DNA of 64,000 nt from Pseudomonas campi (GCF_013200955.2 NZ_CP053697.2:3906001-3970000), one strand, 5' to 3'. Counted from the first letter of the stretch, positions 38,877 through 48,559 are shown. Notes: generated by a model not told the origin, from the sequence alone. A program made the numbers and translations.

Positions 38877-39407
38877 TTGACCACCATCGTTTCAGTGCGC
38901 CGCAACGGCAAAGTCGTCATGGGCGGCGACGGCCAGGTATCGCTCGGCAATACCGTGATGAAAGGCAATGCCAAGAAAGTCCGGCGCCTGTACCACGGCC
39001 AGGTGCTGGCCGGCTTCGCCGGCGCCACCGCCGACGCCTTCACCCTGTTCGAGCGCTTTGAAGGCCAGCTGGAGAAACACCAGGGTCATCTGGTGCGTGC
39101 CGCCGTCGAGCTGGCCAAGGACTGGCGTACCGATCGCAGCCTGAGCCGCCTGGAAGCCATGCTGGCGGTGGCCAACAAGGACGCCTCGCTGATCATTACC
39201 GGCAACGGTGACGTGGTTGAGCCCGAGCAGGGCCTGATCGCCATGGGCTCCGGCGGCGGCTTCGCCCAGGCCGCAGCAATGGCCCTGCTGCAGAAAACCG
39301 ACTTGAGCGCCCGTGAAATCACCGAAACCGCGTTGAACATTGCCGGTTCCATCTGTGTCTTCACTAACCAGAATCTAACTATCGAAGAAGAAGACTGCGC
39401 TGAATAA
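38877..39407 (+). CDS. hslV: HslV peptidase subunit of the HslVU ATP-dependent protease
   Basis: 176 residues. After initiator removal the protein starts at the catalytic threonine (TTIVSVRRNGKVVMGGDGQV), as in proteasome beta subunits. TTG at 38877 is taken as the start because it puts Thr directly after Met; the in-frame GTG at 38862 would bury the nucleophile. GGAG lies 11 bases upstream. It forms a double hexamer capped by HslU and degrades misfolded and regulatory proteins. hslU follows 27 bases later. Confidence 0.95.
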   Translation: MTTIVSVRRNGKVVMGGDGQVSLGNTVMKGNAKKVRRLYHGQVLAGFAGATADAFTLFERFEGQLEKHQGHLVRAAVELAKDWRTDRSLSRLEAMLAVANKDASLIITGNGDVVEPEQGLIAMGSGGGFAQAAAMALLQKTDLSAREITETALNIAGSICVFTNQNLTIEEEDCAE

Positions 39408-39434
39408 GCGCGTCTTTTTCTGGAGCAAACCTGC

Positions 39435-40775
<1,341 letters not shown>

Positions 40776-40780
40776 GGTTG

Positions 40781-40811
40781 CGGGTGGATAATGCCCAGCG
40801 TTATCCACCCG
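40781..40811. repeat. palindromic repeat between hslU and the DUF971 gene
   Basis: CGGGTGGATAA, 9-base loop, TTATCCACCCG: an 11-bp perfect stem. It belongs to the GGTGGAT palindrome type common in Pseudomonas intergenic DNA and has no U-run, so it may stabilise or attenuate rather than terminate the hslVU message. Confidence 0.6.
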
Positions 40812-40829
40812 TTACCCGGAAGCCCCTCC

Positions 40830-41201
40830 ATGCGCATGCCCACCGCGATCAAACTGCACAAGGCGTCGAAGACCCTCGAGCTACAGTACGACGCGCACAG
40901 CTATACCCTCAGCGCCGAATTCCTCCGCGTGCACTCGCCCTCGGCCGAGGTGCAGGGCCACGGCAAGCCCATCCTGCAAACGGGCAAGCTCCACGTCGGC
41001 CTGAACAGCCTGGAGCCGGCCGGCAACTACGCACTGAAACTGTGCTTCGACGACGGTCATGACAGCGGATTGTTCACTTGGGACTATCTTTATCAACTGG
41101 CGACCCGCCACGACGAACTCTGGGCCGACTACCTCGCGCAACTGGCCAAGGCCGGAAAAGGCCGCGACCCAAACGAGTCCATCGTCAAGCTGATGCTCTA
41201 G
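40830..41201 (+). CDS. DUF971 (gamma-butyrobetaine hydroxylase-like N-terminal) protein
   Basis: 123 residues. Single DUF971 domain: IKLHKASKTLELQYDAHSYTL at the start and a LKLCFDDGHDSGLFTWDYLYQLA core, the part of gamma-butyrobetaine hydroxylase outside the catalytic domain. Stand-alone DUF971 proteins are small and have been linked to iron-sulfur metabolism; function here is not known. ATG at 40830 is preferred to one at 40791 that would read through the repeat. It lies after hslVU, as in P. aeruginosa. Confidence 0.8.
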   Translation: MRMPTAIKLHKASKTLELQYDAHSYTLSAEFLRVHSPSAEVQGHGKPILQTGKLHVGLNSLEPAGNYALKLCFDDGHDSGLFTWDYLYQLATRHDELWADYLAQLAKAGKGRDPNESIVKLML

Positions 41202-41331
41202 CCTGCGCCTGCCGTCATACGCATTACATGGTTAGGGCGCACTTTCTAATGCACCCGGGCATACTGCCGCGCGCTGTGCAATCAGGATTAGCGAACTTGC
41301 GCAAAAGCGGAAACTCGGGTAACCAAGGAAC

Positions 41332-41347
41332 TGGCAAGTTCCATGCA
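41332..41347 (+). promoter_or_regulatory. sigma-54-like (-24/-12) promoter upstream of phaC1
   Basis: TGGCAAGTTCCATGCA has GG at 41333-41334 and GC at 41345-41346 with the required 10-base gap, 126 bases before phaC1. An RpoN-type promoter has been described upstream of phaC1 in P. aeruginosa. Confidence 0.6.
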
Positions 41348-41364
41348 TTTGGCAAAGCCAAATG
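41346..41364 (+). promoter_or_regulatory. operator-like inverted repeat at the phaC1 start site
   Basis: CATTTGGC-AAA-GCCAAATG, a perfect 8-bp inverted repeat that begins on the C of the -12 element and covers the expected transcription start. A regulator such as PhaD could bind it; this is inference. Confidence 0.45.
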
Positions 41365-41472
41365 TTGAGAAATCGCGGAAAACCTCCGCAACCGGTAACC
41401 CGAGCAGTACCAGCCCCTCGCCCTGTGTCAGCGTGCAGGTATTCGTCTCAGGACAATGGAGCGTCGTAGAAG

Positions 41473-43152
41473 ATGACCAACAAGAACAACGAAGATTTGA
41501 AGCAGCAGGCCTCGGAAAGTACCTTGGGTCTCAACCCGGTTATTGGCTTGCGTGGCAAGGACATCCTGAGCTCTGCCCGCATGGTGCTGGCCCAAGCACT
41601 GAAGCAACCCTTCCACAGCGCCAAACATGCCACCCATTTCGTCTTCGAGCTGAAGAACGTTCTGCTCGGACAATCGGAACTGACCCCCGAGGAAGGCGAC
41701 CGTCGTTTCGCCGACCCGGCATGGAGCCAGAACCCGCTGTACCGCCGCTACCTGCAGACCTACCTGGCCTGGCGCAAGGAACTGCATGAGTGGATCGAGG
41801 ACAGCAACCTCACCGAACAGGACACCAGCCGCGGTCACTTCGTCATCAACCTGTTGACCGAAGCCATGGCGCCGACCAACAGCATGGCCAACCCGGCCGC
41901 GGTCAAACGCTTCTTCGAAACCGGCGGCAAGAGCCTGCTCGACGGCCTGTCGCACCTGGCCAAGGACATCGTGCACAACGGTGGCATGCCCAGCCAGGTC
42001 AACATGGATGCCTTCGAAGTCGGCAAGAACCTCGCCACCAGCGATGGTGCCGTAGTGTTCCGCAATGACCTGCTGGAACTGATCCAGTACAAGCCGATCA
42101 CCGAGCAGGTGCAGGAGCGCCCACTGCTGGTGGTGCCGCCGCAGATCAACAAGTACTACGTCTTCGACCTGTCGCAGGAAAAGAGCGTCGCCCGCTTCCT
42201 CCTGCGCAACGGCATCCAGACCTTCGTGGTCAGCTGGCGCAACCCGACCAAGGCTCAGCGCGAGTGGGGCCTGTCGAGCTACATCGAGGCGCTCAAGGAA
42301 GCCATCGAGGTGGTTCTGGCGATCACCGGCAGCAAGGACCTGAACATGCTCGGCGCCTGCTCCGGCGGCCTGACCACAGCCTCCCTGCTCGGCCACTACG
42401 CCGCCATCGGCGACCAGAAAGTACATGCCCTGACCCTGCTGGTCAGCGTACTCGACACCAAACTCGACACCCAGGTCGCCCTGTTCGCCGACGAGAAAAC
42501 CCTCGAGGCTGCCAAGCGCCGCTCCTATCAGTCCGGCGTACTGGAAGGCAGCGACATGGCCAAGGTATTCGCCTGGATGCGCCCGAACGACCTGATCTGG
42601 AATTACTGGGTCAACAACTACCTGCTCGGCAACGAGCCGCCGGTGTTCGACATCCTCTACTGGAACAACGACACCACGCGCCTGCCGGCCGCCCTGCACG
42701 GCGAATTCATCGAGATGTTCAAGACCAACCCGCTGACCCGCGCCGGTGCGCTGGAAGTCTGCGGTACGCCGATCGACCTCAAGCAGGTCACCTGCGACCT
42801 GTTCTGCCTGGCCGGCACCACCGACCACATCACCCCGTGGGACGCCTGCTACAAGTCGGCGCACCTGTTCGGCGGCAAGGTTGACTTCGTGCTGTCCAAC
42901 AGCGGGCATATCCAGAGCATTCTCAACCCGCCAGGCAACCCCAAGGCACGCTACATGACCAACACCGAGATGCCGCTTGACCCGCGCGCCTGGCAGGCCA
43001 GCGCCACCAAGCACGCTGACTCCTGGTGGCTGCACTGGCAGACCTGGCTGGCTGATCGCTCGGGCAAACTGAAGAAATCACCCACCAGCCTCGGCAACAA
43101 GGCTTATCAGCCTGGCGAGGCCGCTCCCGGCACTTACGTACACGAGCGCTAA
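41473..43152 (+). CDS. phaC1: class II poly(3-hydroxyalkanoate) synthase 1
   Basis: 559 residues, the usual class II length. It polymerises medium-chain (R)-3-hydroxyacyl-CoA into PHA on the granule surface. The lipase-like box GACSGG carries the catalytic Cys296; the Asp is in GTTDHITPWD and the His in SNSGHIQSIL. It shares most motifs with PhaC2. The start ATG is followed by an A-rich stretch that looks like a Crc/Hfq target. First gene of phaC1-Z-C2-D. Confidence 0.97.
   Translation: MTNKNNEDLKQQASESTLGLNPVIGLRGKDILSSARMVLAQALKQPFHSAKHATHFVFELKNVLLGQSELTPEEGDRRFADPAWSQNPLYRRYLQTYLAWRKELHEWIEDSNLTEQDTSRGHFVINLLTEAMAPTNSMANPAAVKRFFETGGKSLLDGLSHLAKDIVHNGGMPSQVNMDAFEVGKNLATSDGAVVFRNDLLELIQYKPITEQVQERPLLVVPPQINKYYVFDLSQEKSVARFLLRNGIQTFVVSWRNPTKAQREWGLSSYIEALKEAIEVVLAITGSKDLNMLGACSGGLTTASLLGHYAAIGDQKVHALTLLVSVLDTKLDTQVALFADEKTLEAAKRRSYQSGVLEGSDMAKVFAWMRPNDLIWNYWVNNYLLGNEPPVFDILYWNNDTTRLPAALHGEFIEMFKTNPLTRAGALEVCGTPIDLKQVTCDLFCLAGTTDHITPWDACYKSAHLFGGKVDFVLSNSGHIQSILNPPGNPKARYMTNTEMPLDPRAWQASATKHADSWWLHWQTWLADRSGKLKKSPTSLGNKAYQPGEAAPGTYVHER
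41479..41489 (+). promoter_or_regulatory. candidate Hfq/Crc binding site in phaC1 early codons
   Basis: AACAAGAACAA fits the A-rich AAnAAnAA motif recognised by Hfq with Crc during carbon catabolite repression in Pseudomonas. It starts at codon 3 of phaC1. Crc control of phaC1 is reported in P. putida. Confidence 0.5.
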
Positions 43153-43219
43153 GCATTTGCCCCACGCCATAACCAACAACAGCACCATTTGCACCGCTGC
43201 ACCTTGCGCAGTACTGCCC

Positions 43220-43239
43220 GCGGCACTTGGAAGTGCCGC
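43220..43239 (+). terminator. stem-loop between phaC1 and phaZ
   Basis: GCGGCACTT, loop GG, AAGTGCCGC: a 9-bp perfect stem 68 bases after phaC1. A further GC-rich stem (GCTCCGG/CCGGAGC) follows. There is no U-run, so this may attenuate or stabilise the message. The rest of the 200-base gap shows nothing clear. Confidence 0.45.
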
Positions 43240-43352
43240 TCACCGCTCCGGAGCCGTATGGCCGGAGCAGTGCCTGCCCACCCTCCCGGTGGGTCACTGG
43301 AGAGCCGCTTTGGATGTCGGCTCGCCACGGATCAAACCATAGGGCTCAGCGC

Positions 43353-44210
43353 ATGCCGCAACCTTTCGCATTCCGTACCATCGAACTGGATGGCCAGACC
43401 ATCCGCACGGCGGTCCGTCCCGGCAACAGCAAGCTCACACCTCTGCTGATCTTCAACGGCATTGGTGCCAACCTCGAGTTGGTCATGCCTTTCGTCCAGG
43501 CCCTCGACCCGGAACTGGAAGTCATCGCCTTCGATGTCCCCGGCGTCGGCGGCTCGTCGACACCGAATACGCCCTATCGCTTCCCCGGCCTGGCCAAGCT
43601 GGCCGCACGCATGCTCGACTACCTGGACTACGGCCAGGTCAATGCCATCGGCGTGTCCTGGGGCGGGGCACTGGCTCAGCAGTTTGCCCACGACTACCCC
43701 GAGCGCTGCAAGAAACTGGTGCTCGCCGCCACCTCCGCTGGCGCCATCATGGTGCCGGGCAAGCCCAAGGTGCTCTGGCGCATGGCCAGCCCGCGTCGTT
43801 ATATCCAGCCGTCATATGGCGTGCATATCGCCCCGGACATCTACGGTGGCGCCTTCCGCCGCGACCCCAAACTGGCCCTGGCGCACGCCAGCAAGGTCCG
43901 CTCGGGCGGCAAGATGGGTTACTACTGGCAGCTGTTTGCTGGCCTCGGCTGGACCAGCATCCATTGGCTACATCGAATCAAGCAGCCTACGCTGGTACTG
44001 GCGGGCGATGATGACCCGCTGATTCCACTGGTCAACATGCGCCTGCTGGCGTGGCGCATCCCCAACTCCGAGTTCCACATCATCGACGATGGGCACCTGT
44101 TCCTGGTGACCCGTGCCGAGGCCGTGGCGCCGATTATCATGAAGTTCCTCGAGGAGGAACGGCGCCGTGCCGTGATGCACCCACAACCCATGCCTATTCG
44201 CGGTCACTGA
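43353..44210 (+). CDS. phaZ: intracellular medium-chain PHA depolymerase
   Basis: 285 residues, alpha/beta hydrolase. The nucleophile elbow GVSWGG has Ser102, the Asp lies in VLAGDDDPLIP and the His in IIDDGHLFLV. It releases 3-hydroxyalkanoate monomers from stored PHA. ATG at 43353 is chosen because it starts MPQPFAFRTIELDGQ, as in other Pseudomonas PhaZ; earlier in-frame starts run back through the hairpin region. It lies between the two synthase genes, the standard order. Confidence 0.96.
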   Translation: MPQPFAFRTIELDGQTIRTAVRPGNSKLTPLLIFNGIGANLELVMPFVQALDPELEVIAFDVPGVGGSSTPNTPYRFPGLAKLAARMLDYLDYGQVNAIGVSWGGALAQQFAHDYPERCKKLVLAATSAGAIMVPGKPKVLWRMASPRRYIQPSYGVHIAPDIYGGAFRRDPKLALAHASKVRSGGKMGYYWQLFAGLGWTSIHWLHRIKQPTLVLAGDDDPLIPLVNMRLLAWRIPNSEFHIIDDGHLFLVTRAEAVAPIIMKFLEEERRRAVMHPQPMPIRGH

Positions 44211-44313
44211 TCGCACAACTGTAGTGCTGCCCCGGCAGGCTTGCCCCCATACAGGGCCCCGCCGGACTAAATGGATTTTCGCGCGGCAGTCTGGAATGCC
44301 TTCCGGCGCGCCT

Positions 44314-44329
44314 TGGTACAAGCCTTGCT
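44314..44329 (+). promoter_or_regulatory. sigma-54-like (-24/-12) promoter upstream of phaC2
   Basis: TGGTACAAGCCTTGCT has GG at 44315-44316 and GC at 44327-44328 with the 10-base gap and a strong TTGCT -12 element. It lies 38 bases before the phaC2 start and may allow nitrogen-dependent expression apart from phaC1. Confidence 0.5.
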
Positions 44330-44345
44330 GTCATTTGCGTGACAG
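44328..44345 (+). promoter_or_regulatory. operator-like inverted repeat at the predicted phaC2 start site
   Basis: CTGTCA-TTTGCG-TGACAG, perfect 6-bp arms, beginning on the C of the -12 element just as the repeat at phaC1 does. Confidence 0.4.
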
Positions 44346-44366
44346 TTTGACGACGGAGCCTGCCTC

Positions 44367-46049
44367 ATGCGTGAAAAGACTGCACCGGGATCCCTGCCGG
44401 TACCCGCAAACTTCATGAACGCGCAGAGTGCCATGGTTGGCCTGCGCGGCCGTGATCTGTTCTCCACCCTGCGCACCCTGGCTTTCCAGGGCTTGCGCCA
44501 ACCCGTGCACAGCGCCCGCCACGCCTTTGCGTTCGGCAAGCAACTCGGCCGCGTGATGCTGGGCGACACGCTGCACAAACCCAACCCGCAGGATGCTCGC
44601 TTCAGCGATCCGACCTGGCAGCTCAACCCGTTCTACAGCCGCAGCCTGCAGGCCTATCTGACCTGGCAGAAGCAGCTCAAGGCGTGGATCGACGAAAGCG
44701 ACCTGTCGCCGGATGATCGGACCCGCGCGCACTTCCTGTTCTCGCTGCTCAATGACGCCATCGCCCCCTCCAATAGCCTGCTCAATCCGCAGGCGATCAA
44801 GGAGCTGTTCAATACCGGCGGCAGCAGCGTGCTGCGCGGTGCGCGGCATATGCTCGACGACCTGCTGCACAACAGCGGGCTACCCAGCCAAGTCAGCAAG
44901 CAGGCCTTCGAGGTCGGGCGCAACCTGGCCACCACAACCGGCGCCGTGGTGTTCCGCAGTGAAATGCTGGAGCTGATCCACTACAAGCCGATGAGTGAAA
45001 AGCAGTTCGCCACACCGCTGCTGGTCGTCCCGCCGCAGATCAACAAGTACTACATTTTCGATCTCAGTCCGGAAAAGAGCTTTATTCAGTACTGCCTGAA
45101 GAATGACCTGCAAACCTTCGCCATCAGCTGGCGCAACCCGGACGCGCGCCATCGCGAGTGGGGTCTGTCGAGCTACGTGCAGGCCCTCGAAGAAGCCAGC
45201 GAAGTCTGCCGCGCGATTACCGGCAGCAAAGAAGTCAACCTGATCGGCGCCTGTGCCGGCGGCCTCACCATCGCGGCCCTGCAAGGCCACCTGCAGGCCA
45301 AGAAGCAGCTGCGCAAGATCGGCTGCGCCACTTACCTAGTCAGCCTGCTGGACAGCCAGGTCGACAGCCCAGCGATGCTGTTTGCCGACGAACAGACCCT
45401 GGAGTCGGCCAAGCGCCGCTCCTACCAGAGCGGCGTGCTGGATGGTCGCGACATGGCCCGGGTGTTTGCCTGGATGCGCCCCAACGACCTGATCTGGAAC
45501 TACTGGGTCAATAACTACCTGCTCGGCAAAGAGCCGCCGGCGTTCGACATCCTGTTCTGGAACAACGACAACACCCGCCTACCGGCGGCCCTGCATGGCG
45601 ACCTGCTCGAGCTGTTCAAGCACAACCCGCTGACCCGCAGCGGCGCCATGGAAATCTGCGGCAGCCCCATCGACATGAGCAAGGTCAACCTGGACAGCTT
45701 CAGTGTGGCCGGCATCAACGACCACATCACGCCTTGGGAGTCGGTGTATCGCTCGGCCTTGCTGCTGGGCGGCAACCGTCGCTTCGTACTGTCCAACAGC
45801 GGGCATATCCAGAGCATCCTCAACCCGCCGGGCAACCCCAAAGCCACCTTCATGGAAAACGGCAAGCTCAGCTCCGACCACCGCGCCTGGTACTACGACG
45901 CGAAGAAGCTTGAAGGCAGCTGGTGGCCCGCGTGGCTGGAGTGGATTCAACAGCGCTCGGGGGAGCGGCACGAGACGCAGGTCGCCATCGGCAACAGCAA
46001 ATACCCCGCCATGGAAGCCGCGCCCGGCACCTATGTGCATATACGCTGA
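44367..46049 (+). CDS. phaC2: class II poly(3-hydroxyalkanoate) synthase 2
   Basis: 560 residues, paralogue of PhaC1 with collinear motifs: Cys296 in GACAGG, Asp in GINDHITPWE, His in SNSGHIQSIL. It makes medium-chain PHA with somewhat different substrate preference in characterised strains. ATG at 44367. It is 156 bases after phaZ with a possible promoter of its own. phaD follows after 77 bases that hold a GC-rich hairpin (46068-46086). Confidence 0.97.
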   Translation: MREKTAPGSLPVPANFMNAQSAMVGLRGRDLFSTLRTLAFQGLRQPVHSARHAFAFGKQLGRVMLGDTLHKPNPQDARFSDPTWQLNPFYSRSLQAYLTWQKQLKAWIDESDLSPDDRTRAHFLFSLLNDAIAPSNSLLNPQAIKELFNTGGSSVLRGARHMLDDLLHNSGLPSQVSKQAFEVGRNLATTTGAVVFRSEMLELIHYKPMSEKQFATPLLVVPPQINKYYIFDLSPEKSFIQYCLKNDLQTFAISWRNPDARHREWGLSSYVQALEEASEVCRAITGSKEVNLIGACAGGLTIAALQGHLQAKKQLRKIGCATYLVSLLDSQVDSPAMLFADEQTLESAKRRSYQSGVLDGRDMARVFAWMRPNDLIWNYWVNNYLLGKEPPAFDILFWNNDNTRLPAALHGDLLELFKHNPLTRSGAMEICGSPIDMSKVNLDSFSVAGINDHITPWESVYRSALLLGGNRRFVLSNSGHIQSILNPPGNPKATFMENGKLSSDHRAWYYDAKKLEGSWWPAWLEWIQQRSGERHETQVAIGNSKYPAMEAAPGTYVHIR

Positions 46050-46126
46050 AGCTCAGTGAAAACGACTGGCCGAGCAGCGCTCGGCCGGTTATCGTCAAAG
46101 CCCCGCGGCCATAAAATGCTCATGGA

Positions 46127-46741
46127 ATGAAGACTCGCGACCGCATCCTCGAATGCGCCCTGATCCTGTTCAACCAGGAGGGCGAGCCCAACGTCTCCAC
46201 CCTCGAAATCGCCAATGAAATGGGCATCAGCCCAGGCAATCTGTATTACCACTTCCATGGCAAGGAGCCGGTGATTCTGGAGCTGTTCGAGCGCTTCCAG
46301 AACGATATGGCGCCGCTGCTGGATCCGCCGCTGGATGTCGAACTGGGTGCCGAGGACTACTGGCTGTTCCTGCACCTGATCGTGGAGCGCCTGGCGCAGT
46401 ACCGCTTCCTCTTCCAGGACCTGTCCAACCTGGCCGGACGCCTGCCCAAGTTGGCCCGTGGCATTCGCCACTGGCTCAACCAGCTCAAGCGCACCCTGGC
46501 CACCCTGCTGGCCCGCCTCAAGGCCGAGGGCCAACTGCTCAGCGAAACCCAGTCACTCGGCCAACTGGTCGAACAGATCACCCTGACCCTGCTGTTCTCC
46601 CTCGACTACCAGCGCATCGTCGGTGCCGATGGTGAAGTGCGCCTGGTGGTCTACCAGATCATGATGCTGGTCGCCCCACACCTCACCCCAGGTTCACGCC
46701 ACGCCGCCGAACACATTGCCCAGCGCTACCTGCAGGCCTGA
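46127..46741 (+). CDS. phaD: TetR-type regulator of PHA granule genes
   Basis: 204 residues. The TetR N-terminal helix-turn-helix runs over about residues 1-50 (RDRILECALILFNQEG then LEIANEMGISPGNLYYHFHGK). The C-terminal ligand domain is typical of PhaD, which in P. putida activates phaI and phaC1 in response to a fatty-acid-derived effector. The last gene of the phaC1 operon. Its TGA stop is shared with the left end of a repeat element. Confidence 0.94.
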   Translation: MKTRDRILECALILFNQEGEPNVSTLEIANEMGISPGNLYYHFHGKEPVILELFERFQNDMAPLLDPPLDVELGAEDYWLFLHLIVERLAQYRFLFQDLSNLAGRLPKLARGIRHWLNQLKRTLATLLARLKAEGQLLSETQSLGQLVEQITLTLLFSLDYQRIVGADGEVRLVVYQIMMLVAPHLTPGSRHAAEHIAQRYLQA

Positions 46742-46882
46742 GAACCTGTTTACGATCTCCTGACTCGCGGCCATACCGCGTTAAAAACGGCCTCGGAATG
46801 CTCATTTACAGCTCGTAAACTGCGCTTCCTCGGCCGTTTTTGCCTTGTCTGGCTCTAATTCAGAAGGTCGTAAACAGGTTCT
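46741..46882. repeat. MITE-like inverted-repeat element, copy 2
   Basis: 142 bases with terminal inverted repeats AGAACCTGTTTACGA ... TCGTAAACAGGTTCT (15 of 15 bases paired). In reverse complement it aligns along its length with copy 1 (18801-19024) and contains the same 23-base core (46799-46821). The left-end A is the last base of the phaD TGA. An internal ACGGCC/GGCCGT stem is also visible. It has no coding capacity. Confidence 0.8.
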
Positions 46883-46888
46883 GAAACG

Positions 46889-46917
46889 CAAACGCCCGGC
46901 ACTAGGCCGGGCGTTTG
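46889..46917 (-). terminator. terminator of phaF
   Basis: CAAACGCCCGGC, loop ACTAG, GCCGGGCGTTTG: a 12-bp perfect stem between the convergent phaD and phaF genes, 18 bases beyond the phaF stop. Confidence 0.75.
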
Positions 46918-46934
46918 TGGTACTGAGCGGAAAC

Positions 46935-47675
46935 TCAGGACGGGGTAGCAGGTGCTACCGGAGCAGCTACCGGAGCCGGAGCGGCTGCGGGTGCAGCGGC
47001 CGGAGCGGCCGGCTTAGCTGCGACCGGCTTGGCTACGGCTTTCGGTGCAGCCGGCTTGGCAGCCGGTTTCGCAACAGGCTTAGCAGCAGCTTTGGCGACC
47101 GGCTTGGCAGCCGGTTTAGCCGCAGGCTTGGCGGCAGCTTTGGCAACCGGCTTGGCGGCCGGTTTAGCTGCAGGCTTGGCAGCAGCTTTGGCAGCTGGCT
47201 TGGCGACCGACTTCACCGATACACCGGTGAGCTTCTCGATCTGCTTGGTCAGGGTGTCAACCTTGGCCTGCAGCGCCTTCACTTCGTTGCGGCTCGGCAC
47301 ACCGAGGCGGGAGATCGCACTGTTCAGACGCTTGTCAAAAGCCTCTTCCAGTTCGTTCCACTTGCCCAGGGCCTTGTCTTTGACTTCGTCGACTTTCGAC
47401 TTGGCCGAACCAACAGTGGAGTCAACGGTGGTTTTCACCGCGCCCAGCTGCTTGTCGACTTCAGTCTTGGCTTGCTTCTCGGCTTTCTCGCCATCCTTGA
47501 CCAGGCCGTCGAACAGCTTGGTGCCGTCCTTGCTGACTTTGGAATAGGCGCCGAGGCCGGCCAGCCAGATCTGCCGCGAGTACTTCTCGATCTCGCCGAT
47601 CCAGGAACTGGTTTCCTTCTTCGCCACTGGCTTCTTAGCTGCGGGTTTTGCAGCGGTAGGTTTTTTAACAGCCAT
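46935..47675 (-). CDS. phaF: PHA granule phasin with histone H1-like tail
   Basis: 246 residues. The N-terminal phasin half (about 1-140, SSWIGEIEKYSRQIWLAGLGAYSKV) is an amphipathic granule-binding helix with a short coiled coil. The C-terminal half is made of repeated Ala-Ala-Lys-Pro units plus a Pro/Ala end, the DNA-binding tail that helps distribute granules at division. The repeat is visible in the DNA at 47010-47205. ATG at 47675 is chosen over an in-frame start at 47720. It lies 10 bases downstream of phaI. Confidence 0.95.
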   Translation of the reverse strand: MAVKKPTAAKPAAKKPVAKKETSSWIGEIEKYSRQIWLAGLGAYSKVSKDGTKLFDGLVKDGEKAEKQAKTEVDKQLGAVKTTVDSTVGSAKSKVDEVKDKALGKWNELEEAFDKRLNSAISRLGVPSRNEVKALQAKVDTLTKQIEKLTGVSVKSVAKPAAKAAAKPAAKPAAKPVAKAAAKPAAKPAAKPVAKAAAKPVAKPAAKPAAPKAVAKPVAAKPAAPAAAPAAAPAPVAAPVAPATPS

Positions 47676-47685
47676 CCTGCTCTCC

Positions 47686-48129
47686 TTATTGGGTACGCGC
47701 GACACGTTCAAGCAATGCATTCAACTCGTCCAGCTTAGCAGAGAGTGCCTCAACGTCTTGCTTGGAGGGAATGCCCATACGGTTCAGCGCGCTGGCAACA
47801 CGATTGTCGAAAGCTTTTTCGACCTTATCGAGCTGCACTTCAACTTTCTCTTTAACACCGAAAACGCTGGTCTTGACGCTTTCCAGCTGGGTAGTGATCT
47901 GGCTGTTGGCAGCTTCGACCTGCTCGTTCACCAGCTTCTTGCCTTGCTTCTCAACGCCTTCGCCGGCCTTGACCAGCTCTTTGAAGTAGTCAGCGCCTTC
48001 CTGGCCTGCCTTGACATAGGCACCCAGACCGGCCAGCCAGACCTTGTGGGCGTAGGCCTTCACATCGGTCAGGACGGTAGCTTTGCTTTCGACTTCGGCT
48101 TTCTTCTTAACGACGGCTTTAGTGGCCAT
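47686..48129 (-). CDS. phaI: PHA granule phasin
   Basis: 147 residues. It shares the phasin domain of PhaF (AYAHKVWLAGLGAYVKAGQEG, then FDNRVASALNRMGIPSKQDVE) but lacks the Lys/Ala/Pro tail. It coats the granule surface. ATG at 48129 (MATKAVVKKK) is preferred to an in-frame start at 48147. It is first of the phaI-phaF pair; a PhaD-dependent promoter is expected in the 119 bases before it, where I see only AT-rich patches (48190-48235). Confidence 0.95.
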   Translation of the reverse strand: MATKAVVKKKAEVESKATVLTDVKAYAHKVWLAGLGAYVKAGQEGADYFKELVKAGEGVEKQGKKLVNEQVEAANSQITTQLESVKTSVFGVKEKVEVQLDKVEKAFDNRVASALNRMGIPSKQDVEALSAKLDELNALLERVARTQ

Positions 48130-48248
48130 GGGGCACCTCACGCTCAATGTGATGGAAAGTTGGTCCTTTCGCAGGACTTGAGCTCAAGGTAGGGAGAAAA
48201 ATTAGAAATCACATACTAGGTCGCGAAATAGATTGTCCACCCCGGCTT

Positions 48249-48527
48249 TCAAGCCTGCAGATGCTTGTCCAGGGTGTCTTCGATTTCGCGCTTGATGGTG
48301 CCGCCCAGAGCCGACAGCAGCAGGCCAAGGTTGAGTTTGACGCGCACCTGATCGGCACTCACTTCGATGGTGCCGTCGGCGCCGCTGCGCTTGAACTCCA
48401 GGGTGTCGCCGGCCCAGCGGTATTTCACGTCGTATTCGCGTGCCAGGCGCTCGGCGAGCATCTCGGCTTTCTCGCGAGCGGCTTCGCGGCCAAGGGAATG
48501 GGAACGTTCGACGGTAATACGGGCCAT
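48249..48527 (-). CDS. polyhydroxyalkanoic acid system (PHA_gran_rgn) protein
   Basis: 92 residues. Begins MARITVERSHSLGREAAREKAEML, and has a beta-sheet core with LEFKRSGADGTIEVSADQVRVKLNLG, matching the small PHA_gran_rgn family found beside phaF/phaI in pseudomonads. Precise role is unknown; the fold resembles lipid- or polyketide-cyclase-like proteins. Start at 48527 rather than 48533. Divergent from ubiE and upstream of phaI on the same strand. Confidence 0.8.
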   Translation of the reverse strand: MARITVERSHSLGREAAREKAEMLAERLAREYDVKYRWAGDTLEFKRSGADGTIEVSADQVRVKLNLGLLLSALGGTIKREIEDTLDKHLQA

Positions 48528-48559
48528 GCACAACTCCGACAGCGACCTGGTGTCGCACG

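Noticed and set aside
40781..40811. hslU intrinsic terminator
   Set aside because: The stem is good, but the sequence after it (GTTACCCGG) has no U-run on either strand, so it is recorded as a repeat.
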